A stretch of DNA of 64,000 nt, taken from JANNSX01 sp963741525. GTDB lineage: Bacteria; Pseudomonadota; Alphaproteobacteria; Rhizobiales; Hyphomicrobiaceae. Numbering within the stretch: position 1 is the first letter of the stretch; each line of letters begins with the position of its first letter. Below the pieces are notes generated by a model that saw only the letters and a program-made list of their open reading frames with translations, did not search any database and was not told the origin of the DNA. Positions 47,279 to 55,370 of this stretch are shown here, piece by piece. The stretch is taken from the NCBI GenBank assembly GCA_963741525.1, contig CAVUIW010000028.1, positions 434,001-498,000 on the forward strand. Reading direction: 5' to 3'. The position numbers and the translations under genes are program-made.

Positions 47279-47306
47279 ACGAACAAAACAAACAGGACCA
47301 GATGAC

Positions 47307-47624
47307 ATGAACATCATGCAGATGATGAAGCAGGCCCAGCAGCTCCAGTCGAAGATGGAGACGATGCAGGCCGAGCTCGAGGCGATCGAGGTCGATGGGC
47401 AGTCGGGCGGCGGGCTCGTCAAGGTGACGCTCTCCGGCAAGATGTCGATGAAGTCCGTGCGCATCGATCCGAGCCTGCTCAAGGCCGACGAGGGAGAGAT
47501 CCTCGAGGACCTCATTCTCGCCGCCCATCAGGATGCCAAGGTCAAAGCCGAGCGTATCCTGCAGGAGAAGATGCAGGAGGCGACCGGCGGGTTGCCGCTG
47601 CCGCCGGGTCTCAAACTGTTCTGA
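47307..47624 (+). CDS. ybaB: YbaB/EbfC nucleoid-associated protein
   Basis: 105 residues starting NIMQMMKQAQQLQSKMETMQ. The family pattern EVDGQSGGGLVKVTLSGKMS and SLLKADEGEILEDLILAAHQDAK is complete. It forms dimers with a tweezer shape that bind DNA without strong sequence specificity. It follows dnaX by 28 bases, as in most bacteria; the usual third gene, recR, is missing here and is replaced by a strong hairpin and a gap. Confidence 0.93.
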   Translation: MNIMQMMKQAQQLQSKMETMQAELEAIEVDGQSGGGLVKVTLSGKMSMKSVRIDPSLLKADEGEILEDLILAAHQDAKVKAERILQEKMQEATGGLPLPPGLKLF

Positions 47625-47627
47625 CGC

Positions 47628-47694
47628 CCAGTGTCCCATCCCGCAAATACCGACCAGCTCTCAGCAAGCACTTTCGGTATTTGCGGGACACTGG
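47628..47694 (+). terminator. Strong hairpin ending the dnaX-ybaB transcript
   Basis: The outer arms CCAGTG (47628-47633) and CACTGG (47689-47694) enclose a perfect 15-bp stem, TCCCGCAAATACCGA (47639-47653) with TCGGTATTTGCGGGA (47674-47688), and a 20-base loop. It begins 3 bases after the ybaB stop. There is no T tract, so it may also be a member of the extragenic palindrome family of this genome. Confidence 0.55.
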
Positions 47695-47908
47695 AAACTA
47701 ATTGATCTCTCGTGCGATTCAGCTTCGAAAATGCCGTCGGAGCCCGCTGCCACCTCCGTCGGCATTTGCGAACCATCGCACGAGATCACGCGTTTCTGAC
47801 CCATGATCACGTCCCGGCGAGGCGGCCTTGGCGGCCTCGAAGGGCACCCCATCTCTTGTGCAACGGCGGCGGAGTCGAAGCCGCCAGCAATCAAGAAAGG
47901 GTTACCTC

Positions 47909-48136
47909 ATGAAAACCATTGCGATGATCATGACGCTTGCCGCTGGTGTTTCCGCTTTCGCCCTCTCGGCCTCCGCTGAAAATGCGGCGATCAAGGCCGG
48001 CGCCGACGCCGCCAAGGCCCGCCAGTCCGCGGTCATGAGCGGCGTTACCAACGATTTCCAGAGCGGGTTCGTGGCCTCGGCCGCGACGTCCGGCAAGCAG
48101 CCGGCCTGGGTCGTCTACGGCTCGACGCGGCAGTAA
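47909..48136 (+). CDS. Small exported protein of unknown function
   Basis: 75 residues. Signal peptide MKTIAMIMTLAAGVSAFALSASA with cleavage after ASA, giving a mature chain of about 52 residues (ENAAIKAGADAAKARQSAVM and ending in WVVYGSTRQ). AAGAAAGGG precedes ATG 47909. Upstream, 47695-47908 holds nothing else I can name. It converges with rlmJ with 9 bases between the stop codons. No known family. Confidence 0.65.
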   Translation: MKTIAMIMTLAAGVSAFALSASAENAAIKAGADAAKARQSAVMSGVTNDFQSGFVASAATSGKQPAWVVYGSTRQ

Positions 48137-48145
48137 CCGAGCGAG

Positions 48146-49003
48146 TTAGTTTTCGCCGAATGACAGCAAGCGATATCCGCCTCCAGGCCGTTGGGCCAGA
48201 TGCTCGGCGAGGAATGGGAGCAAGACTTCCAGCTCCTCTCTCAGCGTCCATGGCGGATTGACGACGAGAAGCCCGGAGCCGTTGAGGCCGCGCGCCTCGA
48301 CCTCCGGGCGGATCGCCACTTCGGCAATGAGGGCTTTGAGGGATTTTCGCTCGGCGATTGCCTCATGAAGGGCGCGATGTTCGCCCGAGACCTTGATCGG
48401 ATACCAGAGCATCAGCATGCCGGTCGCGAAGCGTTTCGTGACATCGTCGATGGCGGCGACCGCTCTTGTCATCTCGTCGGGATGCTCGTAGGGCGGATCA
48501 ATCAATAGAATGCCGCGCCGTTCGGGTGGCGGCAGCAACGCCTTGATCGCGACCCAGGCATCGAGCCCCATGACCTTGACGGACTTGTCGCGGCTGAGCT
48601 CGGCCTCGAGCAGCGCCCGGTCGTCGGGATGCAACTCGTTGACGACCAGGCGGTCCTCGGGCCGCATGAGGAGACGCGCGACCAACGGCGAGCCCGGATA
48701 GATGTCGATCTGGCCGGGCTGGTTCAGGGCCCGGACCGACTCGAGATAGGGTGCGAGGATCGCCGCGACGCGCTCGGGGATGGCAACCGTATCCCCACCA
48801 AGCAGCCGGCCTATGCCGCCTTGCCATTCTCCGGTCTTTCCCGCCTCGATGCCCTTGAGATCATAGCGGCCGATGCCTGCATGCACGTCGATGACGCGGA
48901 ACGGTTGCGGCTTGCGTTTCAGGTAGGTGATGATCGACGCCAACACGGCGTGTTTCAGCACGTCGCCGAAATTGCCGGCATGGTAGGCGTGGCGATAGTT
49001 CAT
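48146..49003 (-). CDS. rlmJ: 23S rRNA (adenine2030-N6)-methyltransferase
   Basis: 285 residues. Starts NYRHAYHAGNFGDVLKH, the RlmJ family signature, with VIDVHAGIGRYDL as the SAM site and LLIDPPYE as the catalytic (D/N)PPY motif for N6-adenine methylation. It modifies A2030 of 23S rRNA. ATG 49003 overlaps the stop codon of the patatin gene (ATGA at 49000-49003), so the genes are translationally coupled. Confidence 0.93.
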   Translation of the reverse strand: MNYRHAYHAGNFGDVLKHAVLASIITYLKRKPQPFRVIDVHAGIGRYDLKGIEAGKTGEWQGGIGRLLGGDTVAIPERVAAILAPYLESVRALNQPGQIDIYPGSPLVARLLMRPEDRLVVNELHPDDRALLEAELSRDKSVKVMGLDAWVAIKALLPPPERRGILLIDPPYEHPDEMTRAVAAIDDVTKRFATGMLMLWYPIKVSGEHRALHEAIAERKSLKALIAEVAIRPEVEARGLNGSGLLVVNPPWTLREELEVLLPFLAEHLAQRPGGGYRLLSFGEN

Positions 49004-50286
49004 ACCGGGCCGAGCTGCGCCGGCCGCTGCCAACCTTCGGGATCGAACGGGACCGGGAAATCCTCGACCTCGATGCCGTCCCTACCCGGCTCCTTGACGC
49101 GACCCGCCTCGAGGCCGATGGCGTAGAGTTCGCGCAGGTTCTGCGGCGAGCCGTTGTCGAGCTGGCGGAGTCTATCGAGTGTCATGGAAAAGCGAACATC
49201 GTCGAGATTGCCGAGATTGAGCGCGCGCCGGATATCGGCCGCCTCGAGGCTCGCATCGAAGCGCTGAAAGACGAGGCTCTCGCCCATGGTGAGACTCTCG
49301 CCCGCCTGATCGCCGATCTCGGAATTGATGGTCCAGGGCTTCCGCGGCTCGGACAGAGCTTGCATGACAGTGAGCGCGGCGAGCGAGGAATCCTGCACCA
49401 TGCCCATGGCGACATCGCGAGCCTTGAAAACGTGCGGCTGTCCCATGAACTTCGCCGGATCGTGCCGCATGCGCCACCAACCGGTGCCGAGCGAGATCAT
49501 GAGCATCTTGTCGTGCTCGACCGCCCAGCCGAAGCCGTAGGCAGGTAGCGTCGCCGTCAGGAGCGCCTGCACCGTCGGCGTGTTGTGGCCGCCCATGGCG
49601 CCGTCGACGAAGAGGCCGACCTGACGGGGATACTTGCCGCCCTCGTTGATGACGATGAGCGCCGGCTCGAAATAGTAGGGCGCCGCCGTCGAGGCGCGGA
49701 TCAGCGTGCGGATCTCATAGTCCCGGTTGGGCTTGTAGCTGCCGTCCTCGCCATCCCAGTATTTCGAGCCCGAATTGTTCGTCAGCACCCAGGGGCTGCC
49801 GGTATCGATCCGCTTGCAGCAGATCATCAGGCCGGTCTCGAGCCGGTCGGAGCCGAGCGTCATGGTGCCGAAAGCCGACCGCAGATGCCGCTCGAGAGCG
49901 GTGGCATCGAACTTGGATCGCCGCAAGCCCGGCACGAGCCCGCGCGGCGTCTTGAAGACGTCGGGCGCCAGGCGGAAATAGGTGTTCTTCACCTCGTTGA
50001 CCGACATGCCCATGGCAAGGCCGGTGGCGATGATTGTCCCCGTCGAGGTGCCGGCGATCAAGTCGAAGTAGTGCGACAAACGAAACCGGACAGGATCGGG
50101 GGAGAGCGGGGCTAGCACCTCCTCCATGCGCTCGAGCAGTCCGAGCGTGATCAGGCCGCGCACGCCGCCGCCGTCGAGCGTCAGGATGCGCTTAGTGTCG
50201 CCGGGCTTGTAGGTGAGGTGCCGCTCGAGCGGACTCTCGTGGCCGGCATGCTCCTCGGGGGTGTTCATCTTGCCGGGCATGTTCAT
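49000..50286 (-). CDS. Patatin-like phospholipase
   Basis: 428 residues. The oxyanion hole is LTLDGGGVRGLITL, the nucleophile Ser is in IAGTSTGTIIATG, and the partner Asp is in VDGAMGGHNTP (Ser-Asp dyad). It is close to the larger bacterial patatins of the CapV/FabD-like group rather than ExoU. There is no signal peptide. ATG 50286 overlaps the stop codon of gph. A CapV-type role would require a nucleotide cyclase (CD-NTase) next door, and none is visible; the neighbours are gph and rlmJ, so this is most likely a housekeeping or lipid-remodelling enzyme. Confidence 0.88.
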   Translation of the reverse strand: MNMPGKMNTPEEHAGHESPLERHLTYKPGDTKRILTLDGGGVRGLITLGLLERMEEVLAPLSPDPVRFRLSHYFDLIAGTSTGTIIATGLAMGMSVNEVKNTYFRLAPDVFKTPRGLVPGLRRSKFDATALERHLRSAFGTMTLGSDRLETGLMICCKRIDTGSPWVLTNNSGSKYWDGEDGSYKPNRDYEIRTLIRASTAAPYYFEPALIVINEGGKYPRQVGLFVDGAMGGHNTPTVQALLTATLPAYGFGWAVEHDKMLMISLGTGWWRMRHDPAKFMGQPHVFKARDVAMGMVQDSSLAALTVMQALSEPRKPWTINSEIGDQAGESLTMGESLVFQRFDASLEAADIRRALNLGNLDDVRFSMTLDRLRQLDNGSPQNLRELYAIGLEAGRVKEPGRDGIEVEDFPVPFDPEGWQRPAQLGPV

Positions 50287-50972
50287 GACGGCATCGCATC
50301 CTGGGCTGCGAAGATTTCGCGCATGCAGGTCTCGAGATCCCGATAGTGGTCGATGAGCCCTTCCGGCTTGAACGAGGCGACCGGCGCCGTCGTGTAGCCG
50401 AACGTTACACCGATGCACGGCACTCCAGCCCGCTTGGCCGTCGCAACATCGGTTTCGCTATCGCCCACCATGATGGCGCGATCGAGATTGCCGTCGGCCA
50501 GGATGATGGTGCCGATGAGGTGGCCCGGATCGGGCTTGTAGACGGGGAGCGTGTCGCGCCCGACGATGGCGTTGAACAGCCGGTCCATCTTGAGCTCTTT
50601 CAAGAGCTTACGCGACAAGGCCTCCCGCTTGTTGGTGCAGACGGCGAGCTTGGTGCCGCGCTTGGCGAGACCCGTCAGCACCTCGATTACATCCGGGAAC
50701 GGCCGGCTGTCGACGGCGATGTTGTCGGAGTAGTAGGCGAGGAACTGGTTCAGGAGCTTGTCCACCTCGGGATCGCTCAAGGAGCGCCCCGCCAGGGACA
50801 AGGCGTGCACGATCATGGCGCGCGCGCCATGGCTGACGGTCGCCCTGATGTGCTCCACCGGAGCCTCCGGCGCGCCGATTGAGCGCATGACGTGATTGGT
50901 TGCACGGACGAGGTCCGGCGCGGTGTCGACCAGCGTACCGTCGAGGTCGAGCACCAAGGTGACGTTCTTCAT
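50283..50972 (-). CDS. gph: Phosphoglycolate phosphatase-like HAD hydrolase
   Basis: 229 residues. HAD motif I is LDLDGTLVDTAPDLVRATNH, motif II lies in AVCTNKREALSRKLL, and motif III/IV in KPDPGHLIG and MVGDSETDVATAKRAG. The helical cap after motif I is the Gph type. It hydrolyses 2-phosphoglycolate formed by DNA end repair or oxygenation. First gene of the overlapping gph-patatin-rlmJ operon on the minus strand; intergenic space to the divergent dehydrogenase gene is 191 bases. Confidence 0.88.
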   Translation of the reverse strand: MKNVTLVLDLDGTLVDTAPDLVRATNHVMRSIGAPEAPVEHIRATVSHGARAMIVHALSLAGRSLSDPEVDKLLNQFLAYYSDNIAVDSRPFPDVIEVLTGLAKRGTKLAVCTNKREALSRKLLKELKMDRLFNAIVGRDTLPVYKPDPGHLIGTIILADGNLDRAIMVGDSETDVATAKRAGVPCIGVTFGYTTAPVASFKPEGLIDHYRDLETCMREIFAAQDAMPS

Positions 50973-51163
50973 CCAGCCGTCCTCGAGAGTTCCATGCGGG
51001 CGGCGGATGATAGCCGCTCGGCCGGGGCCTGTCAGGTCCGTTGATGCTAGCCATCACAAGTGGGCAATATGGCGTCCGGATGCCACTCTTGAGATTGCCT
51101 GCAGCGCCTCTATGATGCCCGCCGACCCCTCTTCCAAGCTATTCCCACCAAGGAGCACGACCC

Positions 51164-52606
51164 ATGGACCAGCGCGTCGACAACCTCATTCGCGAGCGGT
51201 GCTATGTCGACGGCCAATGGGTCGGCGAGCCCGAGCTCTCCGTCACCAATCCGGCCAACGGCGCGGAGATCGCCAAGGTGCCGCTGATGGATGCGGCCGG
51301 CGTCCGCAAAGCCATCGCAGCTGCCGAGACCGCCTTCAAGACCTGGAGCAAGACCACCGCCAAGGAGCGCTCAAACATCTTACGCAAGTGGTACAATCTC
51401 ATCATCGAGAACGCGGACAAGATCGCCGCCATCATGACGGCCGAGCAGGGCAAGCCGCTCGCCGAGGCCAAGGGCGAGGTGGTCTACGCCGCGAACTTCA
51501 TCGAATTCTTCGCGGAAGAAGCCAAACGCTCCTACGGCGAGACCATCCCGACTTTCAAGGCCGACGCCCGCATCGTCGTCATCAAGCAGCCGATCGGCGT
51601 CGTGGCCGCCATCACGCCGTGGAACTTCCCGGCGGCCATGATCACCCGCAAGGCCGGCCCGGCGCTGGCCGTCGGCTGCACGGTCGTCTGCAAGCCCGCC
51701 TCCGAGACGCCGTTGACGGCGCTCGCCTTGGCCGAGCTCGCCCATCAGGCCGGCCTCCCGAAGGGTGTCTTCAACGTCGTCACCGGCAAGGCCTCCGTCG
51801 TCGGCGGCGAGCTGACCGCGAGCCCGGCGGTTCGCATGCTGACCTTCACCGGCTCGACCGAGATCGGCAAGATCCTGATCGCGCAGTGCGCCAAGACGGT
51901 CAAGAAGGTCGGCATGGAACTCGGCGGCAACGCGCCCTTCATTGTCTTCGATGACGCCGACCTCGAGAAGGCGGTCATCGGCGCGATGGGCTCGAAATTC
52001 CGCAACGCCGGTCAGACCTGCGTCTGCGCCAATCGCATCTATGTCCAGGACAAAGTCTACGACAAATTCGCCGAGATGCTCGCCGCCGAGGTGGCGAAGC
52101 TCAAGGTTGGCGATGGCGCGACTTCGGGTGTGACGACCGGCCCGCTGATCAACAAGGCGGCGGTGGAGAAGGTCGAGGAGCACATCCAGGATGCTCTGGC
52201 CAAGGGCGCCAAGATCGTCGTTGGCGGCAAGCAGCCCAAACAGGGCGGCAACTTCTTCGAGCCGACCGTGCTCGCCAACGTCACGCCGAAGATGAAGATC
52301 TCCGTCGAGGAGACCTTCGGCCCCGTGGCGCCGCTCTTCCGCTTCAAGACGGAAGAGGAAGTCATCAAGCTCGCCAATGACACCGAGTTCGGCCTCGCCT
52401 CCTACTTCTACTCGCGCGATATCGGCCGGGTCTGGCGGGTCGGCGAGGCGCTCGAATACGGCATCGTCGGCATCAACGAGGGTATCATCTCCTCGGAAGT
52501 CGTGCCCTTCGGCGGCGTGAAGGAGTCCGGCCTCGGCCGCGAGGGTTCCCATCATGGCACCGAGGAGTTCCTCGAAATGAAGTACATGCTGATGGGAGGC
52601 ATCTGA
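51164..52606 (+). CDS. gabD: Succinate-semialdehyde dehydrogenase (NAD(P))
   Basis: 480 residues, aldehyde dehydrogenase fold. It has the NAD-binding ITPWNFPAAMITRK and FTGSTEIGK, the general base Glu252 in GMELGGNAP, and the catalytic Cys286 in NAGQTCVCANR. The pattern PFGGVKESGLGREGS at the C-terminus is typical of GabD. The enzyme oxidises succinate semialdehyde to succinate at the end of GABA and polyamine breakdown. AAGGAG precedes ATG 51164. The following dipeptidase gene starts 31 bases later. Confidence 0.9.
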   Translation: MDQRVDNLIRERCYVDGQWVGEPELSVTNPANGAEIAKVPLMDAAGVRKAIAAAETAFKTWSKTTAKERSNILRKWYNLIIENADKIAAIMTAEQGKPLAEAKGEVVYAANFIEFFAEEAKRSYGETIPTFKADARIVVIKQPIGVVAAITPWNFPAAMITRKAGPALAVGCTVVCKPASETPLTALALAELAHQAGLPKGVFNVVTGKASVVGGELTASPAVRMLTFTGSTEIGKILIAQCAKTVKKVGMELGGNAPFIVFDDADLEKAVIGAMGSKFRNAGQTCVCANRIYVQDKVYDKFAEMLAAEVAKLKVGDGATSGVTTGPLINKAAVEKVEEHIQDALAKGAKIVVGGKQPKQGGNFFEPTVLANVTPKMKISVEETFGPVAPLFRFKTEEEVIKLANDTEFGLASYFYSRDIGRVWRVGEALEYGIVGINEGIISSEVVPFGGVKESGLGREGSHHGTEEFLEMKYMLMGGI

Positions 52607-52637
52607 GAAGGCGCGAGTAGCGAGTGGGGAGTGGCGA

Positions 52638-53867
52638 ATGGGGAAAAGTGACAAGCGAACCAAGACGCCCCCTACTCGCCATTCGCCATCTCGTCATTCG
52701 CTTCTCCAGCGCGCCCGCGACTTCCTCGATGCGATGCCGCTGATCGACGGGCACAACGATTTTCCCTGGGTCATCCGGGAGGATCGGACAGCCAAGGGCG
52801 ATGTCGCGCGCTACGGCGCCGAGCGCGTGCATCAGGAAACGGACACCGATCTCGTCCGCCTGCGCGAGGGCAAGGTCGCGGCACAGTGGCTCGCGGCCTA
52901 CATTCCGAGCGACATCGCGTTTCCCGGCCGCACGGTGCTCGAGCAGATCGATATCGTCCGCCAGATCTGGGACCGGCATGGTGATCTCGTCCTGCCGGCG
53001 ACCACTCCGGGAGATGTGGCCAAGGCTCGGAAACTGGGCAAGACGGCCATATTCCTTGCCATCGAAGGTGGCGTTGGCCTCGAGAACGCACTCGCGCCCT
53101 TGCGCGTCTGGCACGCCGCCGGCGCCCGCCTCATGACGCTCTGCCACAACGACACGCTCGACTGGATCGACTCGGCGACGGACACGGCACGCCACGGCGG
53201 CCTGACGAAGTTCGGCCGGGCGGTGGTCCGCGAGCTCAACCGGCTCGGCATGATGGTCGACTGCGCGCATGTCGCCCCACACGCCATGCATCACGTGCTC
53301 GACGAGACGCGGGCGCCGGTCGTCTGGTCGCATGCGAACGCGGTATCGATCTGCGCCCATCGCCGCAATGTGCCCGACGACGTGCTCGACCGCGTGCCCA
53401 AGAACGGCGGCCTCGTCATGGCGACCTTCATCGCCTCCTTCCTCAACCCTAAGCGCCTCGCCTGGGAGCAGCAGTTCGATAGAAACGGCCGGCTCGATTT
53501 CCACGCCATGATGCAGGCGCACGAGGCGGGCGGGCGCTCGCCGGCGCCGAAGGCCACCGTCTCGGACGTCGCCGATCACATCGAGTACATCGCCAACCGC
53601 ATCGGCACCGATCATGTCGGCGTCGGCTCGGATTTCTTCGGCTCGCGCTACGATGTGCCCGAGGGCCTGGAGAACGTCTCCTGCTTCCCCAATCTCTTCG
53701 CCGAGCTGATCGGACGCGGCTGGAATGAGAAGGATCTGGGGAAACTTGCCAGCGGCAATTTCCTGCGCGTCTTCCGCAAGGTGGATGCCATCGGCAAGAC
53801 GCTGCGCAAGACCGAAAGCCCGCTGACCGGCCAGATCGGTGACTACGACCGGCCAGAATCGCATTAA
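52638..53867 (+). CDS. Membrane dipeptidase (renal dipeptidase family, M19)
   Basis: 409 residues from the first ATG. Zinc ligands and active-site features of M19 are DGHNDFPW (His/Asp), FLAIEGG (Glu), VDCAHVAPHAMH and VVWSHANAVSICAHRRNVPD. The C-terminal region has HVGVGSDFFG. These enzymes cut dipeptides, often with a C-terminal D-residue. The N-terminal ~30 residues are encoded by a palindromic stretch (about 52617-52700), so the native start may be ATG 52734 (MPLIDGHND). There is no signal peptide, in contrast to many bacterial relatives. It probably forms an operon with gabD. Confidence 0.88.
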   Translation: MGKSDKRTKTPPTRHSPSRHSLLQRARDFLDAMPLIDGHNDFPWVIREDRTAKGDVARYGAERVHQETDTDLVRLREGKVAAQWLAAYIPSDIAFPGRTVLEQIDIVRQIWDRHGDLVLPATTPGDVAKARKLGKTAIFLAIEGGVGLENALAPLRVWHAAGARLMTLCHNDTLDWIDSATDTARHGGLTKFGRAVVRELNRLGMMVDCAHVAPHAMHHVLDETRAPVVWSHANAVSICAHRRNVPDDVLDRVPKNGGLVMATFIASFLNPKRLAWEQQFDRNGRLDFHAMMQAHEAGGRSPAPKATVSDVADHIEYIANRIGTDHVGVGSDFFGSRYDVPEGLENVSCFPNLFAELIGRGWNEKDLGKLASGNFLRVFRKVDAIGKTLRKTESPLTGQIGDYDRPESH

Positions 53868-54143
53868 CTGCGCCCTTCAGAATTTCCTCTTGCGAGGAGT
53901 GACTGTTATGTTGCCCGCCGCCGCTACACCGTCATGGCCGCGCAGGCGGCCACCCAGACAAGTTCGTGGGAATCGCGAATTCGGTCGCTCGGGCGGCCAT
54001 AGAGGATTTCAGCCGGACACTGCAACACTTGCTCGACCGCTTCGCCAAGTCGGATATGGCTGGGTGGCCGCCGTCCATGCGGAGCATGGCTTCGCCAATG
54101 ACGCGGCCATGACGGTGGGTGGGATTTACACCGGAGTATGCCA
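53868..54143. other. Gap before rpiA with an unclear small open frame
   Basis: A well-placed ribosome binding site (CGAGGAGTG, 53893-53901) precedes ATG 53908, which would encode 79 residues ending at 54147. The codon pattern looks coding in one frame up to about 54060 (GIANSVARAAIEDFSRTLQH) and in another after it (GWVAAVHAEHGFANDAAMTV). This suggests either a degraded short gene with a frameshift or chance. I do not assign a product. Confidence 0.25.
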
Positions 54144-54851
54144 ATGACCACCGACGCCCTGAAAGCCGCCGCCGCAGCCGAGGCGATTGCGCTCGTCGAG
54201 AACGGCATGAAGCTCGGTCTCGGCACTGGGTCGACGGCCAAGCACTTCGTCGATCTGCTCGGCGCCAGGGTCAAAGCTGGGCTCGACGTCGTCTGCGTCG
54301 CAACCTCGAAGCAAACCGAGGTTCAGGCCAGGAGCCTCGGCATTCGCGTCGTGACGCTCGACGAGGAGCCCTATCTCGACCTCACCGTCGACGGCGCCGA
54401 CGAGATCGACAGTGAGCTACGTCTCATCAAGGGCGGCGGCGGCGCACTGCTCCGCGAGAAGATCGTCGCCGCCGCCTCCGAGCGCATGGTGGTCATCGCC
54501 GACACCTCGAAGAAGGTGAAGGTAATCGGCAAGTTTCCGCTGCCGATCGAGGTCGTGCCGTTCGGACTGAAAGCTACCCACGCCATGATCGAGGCACTCG
54601 CAGCAGAGGCCGGCTGCAAGGGCGCGATCCTGCAGCGCAAGGCAAAAGACGGCTCACCCTTCGTCACCGACAATGGAAACTTCATCCTCGACTGCGGCTT
54701 CGGGCGGATCGACGAGCCCGAGGAGCTGGCCGAAGTGCTAACCTTGGTTCCGGGCATGGTCGAGCATGGACTGTTTCTCGGTTATTGCGATCTCGCCTTT
54801 CTCGCCGGAGCCAATGGCGTCGAGCGGCTCGAGTCTGAGTTGGACGTCTGA
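54144..54851 (+). CDS. rpiA: Ribose-5-phosphate isomerase A
   Basis: 235 residues. Characteristic segments are LGLGTGSTAKHFVDLLG, VDGADEID, IKGGGGALLREKIVA and KFPLPIEVVPFG, with the catalytic Asp/Lys region complete. It interconverts ribose 5-phosphate and ribulose 5-phosphate in the pentose phosphate pathway. ATG 54144 was chosen over ATG 54138 because it gives an 8-base gap to the GGAG box. Confidence 0.95.
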   Translation: MTTDALKAAAAAEAIALVENGMKLGLGTGSTAKHFVDLLGARVKAGLDVVCVATSKQTEVQARSLGIRVVTLDEEPYLDLTVDGADEIDSELRLIKGGGGALLREKIVAAASERMVVIADTSKKVKVIGKFPLPIEVVPFGLKATHAMIEALAAEAGCKGAILQRKAKDGSPFVTDNGNFILDCGFGRIDEPEELAEVLTLVPGMVEHGLFLGYCDLAFLAGANGVERLESELDV

Positions 54852-54885
54852 GACGGCACACCTTGGCTGGCGACGGGAGATATCC

Positions 54886-55362
54886 ATGCTCACTTTGATC
54901 CGGACCATTGCAGCAGTCTCTTTACTGGCCTTTGCCAATCTCGCTCCGATGCTCGCCGACGAGACACCGGACCCGGCTCGCATCGACGCAGCCATGGAGG
55001 TGATACTGGCCATCGGCGTCACCCAGCAGATGGACACCATGGTCGAGCTCATGATCAATGAGTTTGCAACCAACATGACGGGCGTCGAGGAGAGCAAGAA
55101 GGCCGAATTCAAGAAAACTATGGATGCCTATGCCGGTAAGTTCCGTAGCTACCAACCCGATATGCTTAAGGAATTCGCGATGCTCTATGCCAAACGGTTC
55201 ACGGCCGAAGATCTGGCCGCCATCACCGCCTTCTACCGCTCACCGACCGGTATGAAGTTCGTCGCCGCAGCACCCGAACTCATGCGCTTGAGTGGAGAAA
55301 TCGGCGGTCGCTATGGGGATAAAGCGGTCGCGGAAGTCAATGCCGTGCAGGAGCAGCCGTAG
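54886..55362 (+). CDS. Secreted DUF2059 family protein
   Basis: 158 residues. A signal peptide (about residues 1-24, cleavage near LADET) is followed by an all-helical domain: TMVELMINEFATN ... KKTMDAYAGKFRSYQPDML and the conserved YRSPTGMKFVAAAPELM. DUF2059 proteins are periplasmic and of unknown role. GGGAGA precedes ATG 54886. It lies between rpiA and gor, with 34 and 8 bases to its neighbours, so the three genes probably form an operon; the same order (rpiA, DUF2059, gor) is frequent in Rhizobiales. Confidence 0.85.
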   Translation: MLTLIRTIAAVSLLAFANLAPMLADETPDPARIDAAMEVILAIGVTQQMDTMVELMINEFATNMTGVEESKKAEFKKTMDAYAGKFRSYQPDMLKEFAMLYAKRFTAEDLAAITAFYRSPTGMKFVAAAPELMRLSGEIGGRYGDKAVAEVNAVQEQP

Positions 55363-55370
55363 GGCCATAC

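Noticed and set aside
49000..50286. Antiphage CBASS system based on the patatin
   Set aside because: No cyclase or accessory gene is adjacent; the operon partners are gph and rlmJ.
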